DNA from: Bolinopsis microptera
Taxonomy: Eukaryota > Ctenophora > Tentaculata > Lobata > Bolinopsidae
DNA: 64,000 bases
Direction of reading: 5' to 3'
Assembly: GCF_026151205.1 (NCBI RefSeq)
Contig: NC_087078.1
Span: 8,758,675 to 8,822,674, forward strand
Shown: one piece after another, positions 25,418 to 38,800 of the stretch
How the letters are laid out: each line of letters opens with the position of its first letter
How positions within the stretch are numbered: position 1 is the first letter of the stretch
Program-made: the position numbers and the translations under genes
The notes under the pieces: model-generated
Database searches by the model: none
The model's input: the letters and a program-made list of their open reading frames with translations, nothing else
Told to the model about the DNA's origin: nothing

Positions 25418-26226
25418 GACCTTATTTGGACGGACATTAAATGAACGGACATAATTATGAACGGACATTAATATGAACGCTAGAAGGCATTCAGAACCAT
25501 CAAAAATCCGTTGCTGTTTTTGTTTCAGCAAATGATTTTTAAAGCCATTTTTATACAGTAATTAGTAAGAAAATCAGTCGTTAAGCAGTAAAAATGTAAA
25601 AAAATATGTGTACATGATCAGTGTCTAATATCACATATCATCTTCATCAAATGGGTTTCCGTGCATGAAATAGTCTATGCTTAAAGCATCAGTGATTTTT
25701 AGCTTTATGGAAACTTTTTTTATCAAACTATAACCCCGGTCCTGCATTTCAGTGTTAACTATCAATCCATTCGGCGTGAAGTGGTTTTATCTTAGACAAC
25801 TTTAGGTTAACCTTAACATCACGTGGAGCTTTCCTGGTACTGTTCCATTACCTCCCCTCATGAGTAATATGAACTGTAACAACGTCGGACAATGTCCTTG
25901 GTAACACGATTTACCGTCATATCTAGAGGCTGGAACAAGTTTGTCATGTTGGCGGGGACTAGCTCATGAACTGTGTTGTTGAGTGCCATAATTTCGTTGA
26001 CTTTTTCCGCCAAGTGATCCTTGAAAACATCACAATAATAGTAAAGTTTTCTGTGCCTCCGGCAGACCAAGGAGAACCTTTCCGTCGTGAACTTACGGCA
26101 CGAAAAAATTCAATGGACTGTAACTTCAACTTGGACGCAACTTAAATGAACGGACTTTATTTGAACGGAAATCAAGATGAACGTTAGGGCCTCCAGCGTT
26201 CAATTAATGTCCGTCCAAATAAGGTC
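25418..26226 (-). mobile_element. Decayed pogo/Tigger-like DNA transposon (DDE remnant)
   Basis: Terminal inverted repeats match over about 26 bp: GACCTTATTTGGACGGACAT at 25418 and its complement ending at 26226. GAACGGAC motifs repeat subterminally. Inside, the minus-strand frame 25858-26070 (70 residues) reads like the C-terminal part of a DDE superfamily endonuclease. Its signature is VPANMTNLFQPLDMTVNR, close to the VPANCTDKLQPLD block of pogo/Tigger/Jerky transposases. The N-terminal DNA-binding domain and the earlier catalytic acids are missing. It is a non-autonomous, inactive copy. Confidence 0.7.
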
Positions 26227-26890
26227 ATAAGGTAAGGTTATAATCATTCTAAGTATTGTTTGAATGTTTGGCTAGCAAAAGTAGACGGAGTTTCGTAGCA
26301 GGGTTTCGGCGGAACTATACCCCAGTTTTAATTATAGTTTCAGTTATGACACGGGGAACCGGACGGTTGACGTTTAACGTTTAACAAGTTATGACAGAGT
26401 CCACTTCAAATTTTTGCGTGTATTATATCTTTGAAAAAAATCGATTTGTACTTGAGTTTTTATATTGCAGCAGCTAATTATACAATTCAACATTGGACAT
26501 TTCATCTTGTACAACATTTTAACCTGGCCTCAGATTATGATTTCAGTCTGGAACATACGCATATACCCAGCACTAACCGGTAACCGCAACATTACATTAG
26601 TCACTAATAAACCATAGTCACCTTCAAGTTAAAGTTAAGTTTTGCCTACATTCCTAACTTCCTGTTTCATTTGTCCTTGTCTCTTCCAACCGGATATTAT
26701 CCAACTATCAGTATTTCAATCATGAGACTAAGAAACAGCGAACTACTCCATCATTTGATATTCCTTAAAGTTAAGACTTTGACTAAAACTGCAAAAGGTA
26801 AGATATGGAGGGATAAAATTTCCGTTCCTAAAATTATTTCTTCAGCTATAGGAATTATTGGAATGTGACATCAAGGTAGGCGGTAGCCAA
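26227..26890. other. Upstream region / 5' UTR of the LamG-TSP1-Ig gene
   Basis: No coding similarity. A TTATTTCTTCAG acceptor-like site ends at 26845, so the first coding exon probably starts there with a short 5' UTR. Confidence 0.4.
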
Positions 26891-29800
26891 ATGGTTGTGC
26901 AGCAATTACTGAATAAAGTTCTGCTACTTCATTTCATTAGTGGGCACTTGGCTGCTGCAGATGAAGCACGTAGTTACAACGTATTGAAATTTGGAACTTC
27001 GGAATATGATTACATAATATACAAACCTGACATGCGGCCCTTTGAGAATGCGTTCACTGTGTGTGCTTGGATAAGGAAGTTGAGCAATAGTGGTGTTCCA
27101 ACATGGTTCTCATACGCAGTGGAGTATGAAGCATATGAAATCGGGATAGCGGATATGGGTGATCGCTCCCGTATATTCGGTTACGGACGCTCTATGAGCC
27201 AGTACTACACCGTGCGGAGTGGTACCTGGTTTCATAACTGTGTAAGCTGGAGCCTAGCAGAGCGTATGAGGGATCTCTACATCAATGGAAACTTGGTAAA
27301 CAGACAGGAAACACCAGCTGGGAGGACGCTAGGATTAGACGGATATCTGGTTTTTGGCAACGAACAGCAAAGCTACGGTGCAGGAATGGATTCAGTGAAC
27401 CCTTTAGCGGGCGAGTTGTTTAAGTTGAATATGTTCAGCAAGAAGCTTACAGACGCTCAGATCCAGGAGATGTCTAATACCATGTGCAGTGTCATAGAGG
27501 ATAAGTACGGCGAAGAAAGGAGTATCAAGTGGGAGGACGTTCTTCTGGAGACTAGACATGGGAATGTTTGGGAGATTGCAAGCGGTTGTCCTGCTGGTAT
27601 GTCTACTTAAACGTTTTAAAGCCAAATGGTTGATATGTATATATCTATATATTATATTACACAAGTTTATTATACAAACATATTTGTTTGACAGTGTTTT
27701 TTAGGTCAGACACACTTTAGGCTGGGCAAAATTTGATCATATATGTCAATTTATAAAATAAGTTGCAATTTTTTTTTCAAATCCTTGCTCACTCTTTTTC
27801 ACTTTTCTAACGTTTATAAATTTTATTTTTAATTTTATAAATTGATGCATATTCATTTCTTATTTGAAATAAGCGCGGAGCCTGTCCTATCTTGTCCACA
27901 ACCATTCCATTTAAAGTCAACCGTGATATTGCATTAACGGTTTGTTTCTATCAAAAGTACAGTTCATTAATTCACAATCGTTTAGCTGATCCTGTTAACG
28001 GAGGTTGGAGTTCGTACTCTTCTTGGTCTTCCTGCTCAAAATCTTGCGGAACAGGAACACAGACAAAAAGCAGAACTTGTACAAACCCTTCGCCAGCTTA
28101 TGGAGGAAGCAGCTGTTCTGGATCATCTTCTGAGAATCAGAACTGCAACACCAAAAATTGTCCAGGTATGGAAGACATGAAAGCCAAATGTAACATTCAA
28201 TGTTAAACCCATAGTTTAAATTAATTTCCATCTGTTGACAAACACTATGAAAGGCTATTGTTTTGTTAGCCTCAATATTAGACTTATTCTTAAGGATTTT
28301 TGAACATTTTATTTCTAAAACTGTTCAGTAAACGGAGAATGGAGCTTCTACTCGTCATGGCAAACCTGCTCAAAAGCCTGTGGAGGTGGAACACGAACCA
28401 GATCGAGATCATGTTCGAATCCTGTCCCGGCTTACGGTGGAGTAAATTGTCCAGGGCCATCTACCGATACACAGTCCTGTAACAACCATCAGTGTTTAGG
28501 TTAACCTGTGAATGAATAATGAATGTAAAAACTGCATTTCAGCTGGCGAATTATGTTTGATAAGTAAATGTTGAAAGGCTGAAAATGCATTTTTATGGCA
28601 GAAATAACAAATAGATTTATTAATTCAGGGATAACTGCAGTCAATAAAGAACAACTTGCTGGTACAAAAGCTTCAATTTCTTGCACTGCAACTGGTTTGA
28701 CAAGGAAACTTGATGATGTGAAATGGACGACCTCCAACAACTTGGCTATTGCTTCTGGTCAAGATGGCTATACCTTTGATGTCGGTGACTTTATCAGTAC
28801 AGATGGTTCTCAAACTACGATACTGACTGTTGATGGTGCTCGAAACAATCTGGATACGACCTACAATTGTCTGATTACATCCACTGAACATAGCGAAAAA
28901 GATAAAAATACAGTTGTCATCTTGAAAACATTTAGTAATCTTGCCTTCTTGATACGTTTTTTATTGTCTTAGTGTTTCGTATAAGGATACAAAATTGTAA
29001 TCGACACAAGTACGTTGCTTCCAACTTGGTTAAAAACATAAGTTACAGTTTAAATCTAATCTTAAATTACAATACAATATTTTCAGCGATCAGTTCTGAA
29101 GCCAAGTTGGTCACTACTGCTGTTGATCAGACGTTCACCTGTACTATCGGAGAACTAGACGTAGGTGAAACCCCTGTTAATGTGGTCTGGAAGGATCCTG
29201 TTGGTTTGACAGTTTCAGTCTTGGATACCACCAACTACGTTGTCAGCCAAGGAAGAGTTGATGGTACTGGCATTCAGTTGGCAGAACTCACCATCAAGGC
29301 TGCTAAACTGGCTGATTTTGCTGCTGAATCATCCTTCACGTACAAGTGCTCGGTAACATCGTCTCAGTACACAGACTCACCTGCATCTACCGACGTAAAT
29401 GTTGTAGCCAAAGTCCTGAAACTAGGTAAGATCCAAACAAATATCTGCAGTACCTGTACATTTTACCCAGATCAAAGGTCAAATGCAGGATATTTTTCCA
29501 CAGGAACAGATTATTGACGTTCAATTTGATTTTTTAAATGTAATTTATTCATAGTTTTACTATTTTTAATTCAGGGATAACTGCGGTTAACAAAGAACAG
29601 CTCGCTGGTACAGAAGCATTCATTTCTTGCACTATCACCGGTCTGACGAAAAAACTTGATAACGTTAAATGGACAACTTCTGACGATGCAGCTATTTCCT
29701 CTGGTCAGAGTGGATTCACCTTTGTAGATGGTGAATTTGATAACACCGCTGACGGTTCTCAAACTACGATATTGACTATTTCTGGTGCTCAAAACAACGG

Positions 29801-32800
29801 TGATACGACTTACAACTGTTTGATCACATCTGCTGAACATGTCGAAACAAACAAGAAGACAGTCGTCAAGTTGAAAACGTTCAGTAAGTTTTACATCTTA
29901 AAAGTAGACTAGGTTGTCTGATGTATTATTAAGAATCACTAAATAACCATCCTTTTTCGAAAGTTTGAAGGGATCTAATGATAAAGTGTAATAGTTTCGT
30001 AATAGTTTCTATATCGCACGTAATAGTTTCTATATCGCACATGGCAGTTACGAAACTCGAGAGACTGTGGGATACTGAAGGGAAAGGAAGCAGTTCTAAC
30101 GAGCTCTTCTCAAACACAAGGATATAACTTGTGAACTCGGCTAGTATATATGAAACATTTGTCATGGAGTTGTAGAGGGAGTTATGTGCCTCGCCGGGCT
30201 AAAGTAGTGGATGACCTTGCTGTACGGCAAGTTAAACAAGGATCTGAAACTACTAGGTTCCGTACAGACTCAACTCTGCACCCGTGTCAATATGTTCATT
30301 ATGTGCAAGCCTCTTGATTTATAATCACCGAGTCTAGTAATTGTTTAAGAGAGTTCTCTGGCAGTTACGAAACTCGAGAGACTGTGGGATACTGAAGGGA
30401 AAGGAAGCAGTTCTAACGAGCTCTTCTCAAACACAAGGATATAACTTGTGAACTCGGCTAGTATATATGAAACATTTGTCATGGAGTTGTAGAGGGAGTT
30501 ATGTGCCTCGCCGGGCTAAAGTAGTGGATGACCTTGCTGTACGGCAAGTTAAACAAGGATCTGAAACTACTAGGTTCCGTACAGACTCAACTCTGCACCC
30601 GTGTCAATATGTTCATTATATGCAAGCCTCTTGATTTATAATCACCGAGTCTAGTAATTGTTTAAGAGAGTTCTCTGGCAGTTACGAAACTCGAGAGACT
30701 GTGGGATACTGAAGGGAAAGGAAGCAGTTCTAACGAGCTCTTCTCAAACACAAGGATATAACTTGTGAACTCGGCTAGTATATATGAAACATTTGTCATG
30801 GAGTTGTAGAGGGAGTTATGTGCCTCGCCGGGCTAAAGTAGTGGATGACCTTGCTGTACGGCAAGTTAAACAAGGATCTGAAACTACTAGGTTCCGTACA
30901 GACTCAACTCTGCACCCGTGTCAATATGTTCATTATGTGCAAGCCTCTTGATTTATAATCACCGAGTCTAGTAATTGTTTAAGAGAGTTCTCTGGCAGTT
31001 ACGAAACTCGAGAGACTGTGGGATACTGAAGGGAAAGGAAGCAGTTCTAACGAGCTCTTCTCAAACACAAGGATATAACTTGTGAACTCGGCTAGTATAT
31101 ATGAAACATTTGTCATGGAGTTGTAGAGGGAGTTATGTGCCTCGCCGGGCTAAAGTAGTGGATGACCTTGCTGTACGGCAAGTTAAACAAGGATCTGAAA
31201 CTACTAGGTTCCGTACAGACTCAACTCTGCACCCGTGTCAATATGTTCATTATATGCAAGCCTCTTGATTTATACTTAGTAAGTTATTAACATTTCAACT
31301 CTCTCAGCGGTCAGTTCAGATCCTAAATTGGTCACTGCTGCTGTTGATCAGACGTTGACCTGTACTATCGGAGAACTAGACGTATGTGGAACCCCTGTTA
31401 ATGTGGTCTGGAAGGATCCTGATGGTACACCAGTTTCAGTCTCGGATACCACAAACTACGTTGTCAGCCAAGGAAGAGTTGATGGTACCGGCATTCAGTT
31501 GGCAAAACTCACCATCAAGGCTGCCAAACTGGCTGATTTTGCTGCTGAATCATCCTTCACGTACAAGTGCTCGGTAACTTCGACTCAGTACACAGACTCA
31601 CCTGCATCTTCTGACGTAAATGTTGAAGCCAAAGTCTTGGAACTAGGTAAGATCCAAACAAATATATCTGCAGTACCTATACATTTTGCCCAGATTAAAG
31701 GTCAAATGAAGGATCTTTTTCTATAGGAACTGATAATTGACGAGCAATTTATTAACCAAATTTAATGTATTCATAGTTTTACTATTTTCTATTCAGAGAT
31801 AACTGCGGTTAACAAAGAACAGCTCGCTGGTACAGAAGCATTCATTTCTTGCACTATCACCGGTCTGACGAAGAAACTTGATAACGTTAAATGGACAACT
31901 TCTGACGATGCAGCTATTTCTTCTGGTCAGAGTGGATTCACCTTTGTAGATAGTGAATTTGATAACACCGCTGACGGTTCTCAAACTACGATATTGACTA
32001 TTTCTGGTGCTCAAAACAACGGTGATACGACTTACAACTGTCTGATCACATCTGTCGAACATGTTGAAACAAACAAGAAGACAGTCGTCAAGTTGAAAAC
32101 GTTCAGTAAGTTTTACATCTTAAAAGTAGACTAGGTTGTCTGTTCTATTAACTATTATTAAGAATCACTGAATAACCATCCTTTTTCAAAAGGTTGAAAG
32201 AATCTAATGATGAAATGTAATTGTTTATGTAATAGATTCTGTATCACATAATTAGTAAGTTATTAACATTTCAACTCTCTCAGCGGTCAGTTCAGATCCA
32301 AAGTTGGTCACCACTGCCGTTGATCAGACGATGACCTGTACTATCAGAGAACTAGACGTAGGTGGAACCCCTGTTAATGTGGTCTGGAAGGATCCTGATG
32401 GTACACCAGTTTCAGTCTCGGATACCACCAACTACGTTGTCAGCCAAGGAAGAGTTGATGTTACCGGCATTCAGTTGGCAGAACTCACCATCAAGGCTGC
32501 CAAACTGGCTGATTTTACTGCTGAATCATCCTTCACGTACAAGTGCTCGGTAACATCGTCTCAGTACGCAGACTCTCCTGCATCTTCCGACGTAAATGTT
32601 GTAGCTAAAGTTCTGGAACTAGGTAAGATCCAAAACTTCATATTTACCTGGTAAACGTGTTATTGGTTAAAATTTTGAACAGTACGCTTTCTCTAGTACA
32701 AACTAAGTTCATTGATTTGCAGGTGTCAATATGATCAACACGCCACAACTATTCGGTGCAGAAGCAACGATATCTTGTACTGTTACTGGTTTGACGAAGG

Positions 32801-35800
32801 AACTAGACTCGATTGAATGGACCACTTCTAGCGGTATTTCAGTAACAACTAAACACGGTGGCTATACTGTTACTGATGGCGGGTTTGTCACCCCAAACGG
32901 TTCTCATACCATCACTTTAACTATTCCTGCGACTCTCAATATCTTTAACGAGACTTATGTGTGTCTCTTTACATCCAACGAACATAAAGTTACAAACCAG
33001 ACTGCTGCTGTCAAATCTCAAGTCTACAGTGAGTATAATGACATTAATTATTATACGTTCTAGCAGGAACCCATCTAACCTTAAAGTGGTGTCAAGAGTC
33101 AAGACTCAAGAGACTAAAATAATTATTACCCATTTAATTCGCTTTTGACACTACTTTGGGGTCCACATTTTGGGCTCTAAAATTCTTATTCCTTGGCAAA
33201 TGTTTAATTTAACATGCTGATTTGAAGGCCATTGAAATATTGGAACCAGTCATAAATGGTACGGATATATATCGTCTCGTTTTATATATAGTTAGATAGC
33301 CTTTTTGCGTATTAATAAGGGTCACAAAATTAAAGAATGTGGAGTTTATTTATTTTAGGTGAGTCATGGAACTAGAAGATAAATAGATTTTCTATGTCGA
33401 GTTTGAAAAATCTTAATTTTTAATTGTTTCAAGCCCATCCAAATTTCCATAGATTTATATTTACAACCAAATGGAGGATGTCGTGTTTTTACCGGAACGG
33501 ATCTTACTTTGACCTGTCGATATTTTTCTACTGTCTTTAGCGAAGGAGTCTTCTTTTGGAATATTGACGGGAAGAAATGTGAAACTCGTGCCTGCAGGTA
33601 TGAAATAAAACAATAATGATACAATAAAATTTAAAAAGGAAACATTGGAAAATGAAAACAGTCTACACTTTTGTAATTTTGTTAGTTTCAATGTGAAATA
33701 GAGAGCATTTTTAAACGAATAATATTTCAGGAACCCAGTGAACACAGGCTTAACGTCGATGTTGACACTGACCATTGATAATTCTACTGATGGCGTCTGG
33801 GGTTGTTCATTCTCCAAAAAAAGCGGTGGTTGGTTCATTTTATTGGATATTTAAAATTTAAAGCATAGAAGATGATAAGCGGAATGTTTTATATTTGATA
33901 AATTTTATCACATTTTATTAAGAAATCTGGATGCATAAGTAAGTGGGAATTTAATTTGTTGATTATCATCAGACGGAACAATGCAGAGCTATGACAAGTT
34001 GACTGTTGAGGGGGTCAGTGCAAGTGGCACACAGACTCCTAACTCTGTTTGGGGAACCGCTGGGACTACGTCTGCAGTTACTTGTACAGTCTCAAACGGT
34101 CTTACATATTCTAACCTCTCCTACATACAGTACGTTTTCTTTATGTCAGCCTAAATATATTGTAACTATTGACTACACTCCATAGTGTTGAATATAAATA
34201 CACAAGGTCATCTAAGTGGACCTTACTAACCTCATCTTATCAAGGTGGCAGCTAGACGGTAAGACTATCAGTGAGGAAGGAGTGACACTCAACAAGGACA
34301 ACGAGATAGTGAAATTCTCTCTGGCGGAGAAAGTCAGGACAGCAACGAATGTAACGTCGATAATCTCCTTCACTCATTCCCAGGCTGCCGTAGGAAACCT
34401 TCAGTGCAAAGCTATGTACAGTACAGGTTTGCTCATATTTTTGGTTTAATTTTTAGTAACTGTGTGTTTTTGCTCTCTTGAGTGGGGCGATCGCACGATT
34501 TATGTACGAAACATGGAAAATTGGGTGTTTAAGGAATCAGTTTATTTAAAAAACTCATTAATTCGGATTTATATCTCCAGGACATGCAATAAAGACACCT
34601 AGTAGCAACCTGAATTTGATAACACTAACCTTGGACGTTGAGTGGGTTATGATAACACCTTCTGACGGGGCTGTGGTTACTTTCTCTACTTGGTCAGAGT
34701 ACAAACCTTCCACTACCAACGTGGAGTTTGCATCTGTACGTATCCTCTGTCATAGATTCATCTTTACTTATCCGTCTGTAGATAAGGATTGTCATATTCG
34801 ACAAAGTGACTGACTTAAATATTTTAGATAGATGACGATGAAAGCTATGTTTGAAGATTCAAAATTTTGCTTACTAAGGTTCGTACTATTATGAATGTTG
34901 GTACATAGCATTGATTAATTGTTATATTATTAATATTATTATTAACTAGTGATTTTTCCAGGGTATTAGCGAGATTCAGACAAAAGTGGAAAATACGACT
35001 GTCAATAGTGATGGGATATTGTTCAAAGAAGTTGTTACATTTTTTAGGTAACTTACGAATAGTTTCTAGTTTCCGTGCAACATAGATTGTATAAAAAGAT
35101 TAATTTTTAAAAAGATCTCCATTTTGCACATTTATCGACTTAATTGACCTAATTGCAGGATATCGTCTGTAAAATAACAAGTTCTAAATATTAAAAATAG
35201 CTATTTTATAAGCTCCAAGTACGTATACTAATCCCCTCCTGTACTAATACTTTAATTGTGGGTACGTAGATGTTCTTTAAACCACACGCTGGTCACTAAT
35301 GAACACCTGCTCTCAGATCAGGTTCAGCGACTGCAACAGTAAACGGCAAGGAGGACCTCTCAAAAAAGGAGTATTTGTACAAATACACTATCAATTCGAG
35401 GTTGCCTTCAGAAATTTCAATTACCGGAAAAATCTTTCTAATAGGTAATCAGTTGGTAACTTACTTTTCTGTATTATACATGAGTTTTAATTGCAAATGG
35501 GAAATTAATTATCAAACGGTTGTTGGGAGGGGGAGAATTGAACTTGCATGTTGATATGTTTTAACTTTGAGCAGAGGCACATATTAGGTGCGGTAAAATA
35601 ATCGAAATTATGCGGTACCGCACCCGACTATAAAGGTAAAATGTGCGGTAAGGTGCGGTAAATTTTTACCAATTATGCGGCAAATGTGCGACGATTTTTT
35701 CGAAATTTGTGCGGGAATTGTGCGGTTTTCTTTTGCATTTTCTGAAGGACTTTGGAAATTCTAAACGTATAACCGCCGCTCTTATCAAAAATAGGTCTGT

Positions 35801-38800
35801 CTATGTGTTACTGAGGGTGTAGTTCTTTACTAAGACCATGATTGAACCTATATTGAGATTCAGTTATCTGAGAACAGTGACTTGATCTGGTAGAGATCAG
35901 GAGACAGTTATTTGAAGACGCCTCTTGATAGAGTCGATCAGATCCCATGCGTGATCGCAAATATGTGACACGCTTGTTGGCATTGATCGTCAGTACTTGT
36001 AAACCATTTGATCCAAGATCCATTAAGCCCACTATAAAAAAGCCAACGCTACAACGAATAGAGCTCATTACCCGATAAAAAGGGCTGCAGGTATGATCGA
36101 AGTACGGTAACAACGAGGGTTCCATAACGGCCTGGGTCACAGTCCCGAAAGGGCCTGGGTCACGGTCCCGAAAGGGCCTGGGTAACGGTCCCGAAAGGGC
36201 CTGGGTCATGGTCCCGAAAGGGCCTGGGTCACGTGGTAACCGGGTCACGTGGCCTAGGCATGAGTTCCAAAAGGGCCTGGGTCAGGGTCCCGAAAGGGCC
36301 TGGGTCAGGGTCCCGAAAGGGCCTGGGTCACGGTCCCGAAAGGGCCTGGGTCAGGGTCCCGAAAGGGCCTGGGTCACGTGGTAACTGGGTCACGTGGCCT
36401 GGGTATGAGTTCCAAAAGGGCCTGGGTCACGGTCCCGAAAGGGCCTGAGTCACGGTCCTAAAAGGGCCTGAGTCACGGTCCTAAAAGGGCCCGACTTTTA
36501 ACATATTTTGGTTTTTACACTCGAAAATCTTAACGCGAAAATTTCCAAATTATGCGAAATTACGCGGAAAATGCTAGATTATGCGGAAATATGCAGAAAA
36601 TGACAAAATGTGCGGAAGTGTGCAGAAAACTATAAATTATGCGGAAATGTGCGGAAAACGGTAAATTGTGCGATCCCGCACCCATCGCACCTAATATGTG
36701 CCTCTGACTTTGAGTTTAATAAATTAAAACTATCTATATCTTGGTATTAGCTTACTCGATCTTATCTCAACAGGACAGACATTTGTTGACACCTCACCAA
36801 AGTGGGCAATCTCCGGAGCAAGGCTCAAGCTCACTGCTTACTTCACAGCTTTCAGCACATCAAGCGTAACTGTGACCTGGCTGCAGCTAAAGGGTAAGAT
36901 TAGAACTTTATTTCACGTTAACGTTTTAGCTCTGTTAAATAATATTATGTTACTTACTTTACTTTAAATATTTACCGCAAACCCCGTTTTACCGCGGTAT
37001 TTTCCTTCCCCCAAACTCAGGGTTTTACTGCACTTTGCTTTATCACATCGATTCCCAAATGTTATATATATATATATGATATATATATCATCATCAAAAA
37101 TTCTACACATGCAGGCGTGAACAGCAACTGGAAAGATCTCGGAACAGGAGCCGGCTACCATAACCTCCTCTCAAAGTTAGACGATCGCAGTGTCATGTCT
37201 GCAACCCTGGTCATTGATAAGATAAAGAAATTCGATATTACAGGTGAATGATTAAGCACTCAGTCAAGCAACTAAACCTGTTATTTTGTATTTGTTTTAC
37301 TCTATCTACTTTTCTAAGAATTATTCGGATCGCATCGTTAACATATATTCAACACGTCTGTCCTCAATAATTTAATATTAGTTTAACATTGTGAAACATT
37401 TGTATTTCAGCACACAAGGCTCGGATTGAAATGTCTGGTTTCGAAGTGACAACAGGTCTGATCACTTTGAAAGCTGTCTCAGCCAATGTGCCAGTGGTCG
37501 ATTCTGACTTTGAGGGCAAATCTGCATTCTTTCATGTAGCGTTGATATTTGGACCCGAACCATTAAGTGTAATGTTAGTTCATGAACGTAAGTTAATCAC
37601 AATGCTGGCAAGCATTACCGTCGCCCTTATATTCACAATACTATTTACCCCCTATCAGTGGCGTAACGAAGGGCCCTGCTGACCCTGCTGTGCAGGGGGG
37701 CGCCGTCTTAGGGGGGCGCCAAATCGTCGTTTGAATGTGGGACAATTTCGAAAACTTAACTAAAGTACTAGCAAAACTGCGCGTTTTGCTCTAGATACAC
37801 ACTTTTTTAGAGATTTTATCTGCGTATCCTCTAAAATTACCTAATTTGTTCAATTTTAGGGAGGGGCACCAAAAGGGGAGGGGCGCCAACAGGGGGGCGC
37901 CTTTTCGGCAGGGGGGCGCCAACAGGCAACGTTACGCCACTGCCCCCTATACTATTATATCCCCTTTATTGATTTCCAGGCATTAAGACTCATCGAAAGT
38001 AGATCAGCAGGTACATTTAAGTTCAAAACATTCTAATTCAATGTTAAAGATGACAGGAATAAGAAATAGTTATATGGAGGTTTTTAAGAAATTTGCGCAA
38101 AATACGCGCCATGAGCATGTTATACGAAATTAGGTAAAAAACCCAAAATCGCCATATTCAGGTGCCTTAAAAACCATGTTAAAATTGAGTTAGAGATCTG
38201 AAACTTTGCAGGGCGTCTAGACCTTGTCCAAATCGACTGTAAAAAAAATTTCATGTTTCAGGAGTATCGTGAAGTGGGTTTTCTGGAACCCCTGTTTTAC
38301 AACAGATTGTCGTGAAGATATATAATATATAATATAGACGCTTTTTGCAGTCAATTGTAGCCTACATTTAAGTGTCCGTAGATTCGAAAGTATAAACGAT
38401 ACAGTCATCTCGAACCACAGGTTTTAAAGATAATCGTTTAAGCTTTAGTTTACATTGTATTGAAAAATAATTTAACGTCATCATCATCACTTGATGACGT
38501 CATCAAATTAAGTGTTTTAAAAACTTGATTTTTGACAAAGTAACAACTTTTCATATCGATTTTACGCTATTAAGGAGTAATTTTATTCAAAATCTGAGGA
38601 CATTTTCATCTTAGATAATTGTTCAAGCATTCCGAAAATCTACCGGAATAGTTTTCTACCTTGCTCCTTCATAAAGATATTTGCTATTGAAGTTAGTGCT
38701 TTTTTGAAGAATAATTTTATAAAAACACAAAAGTTGTGAATTAGTATTCTCTGGTGTTGGGTCATCCCTTGGATTGTGGAGCTCAATTTTGCTTCTTAAA

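Noticed and set aside
27404-34000. Minus-strand open frames opposite the Ig gene
   Set aside because: They mirror the duplicated Ig exons and lack splice context or domain similarity.
35808-36448. Proline/arginine-rich and glycine-rich open frames on both strands
   Set aside because: They are produced by the GGGCCTGGGTCACGG minisatellite inside the hAT MITE.
37980-38003. Possible final exon after TTGATTTCCAG, giving a short ending and a TAG stop
   Set aside because: Joining exon 37411-37587 to 39874-39985 keeps the phase and reads on into the CCP-like tail with a proper stop and AATAAA; the alternative could at most be a minor isoform.
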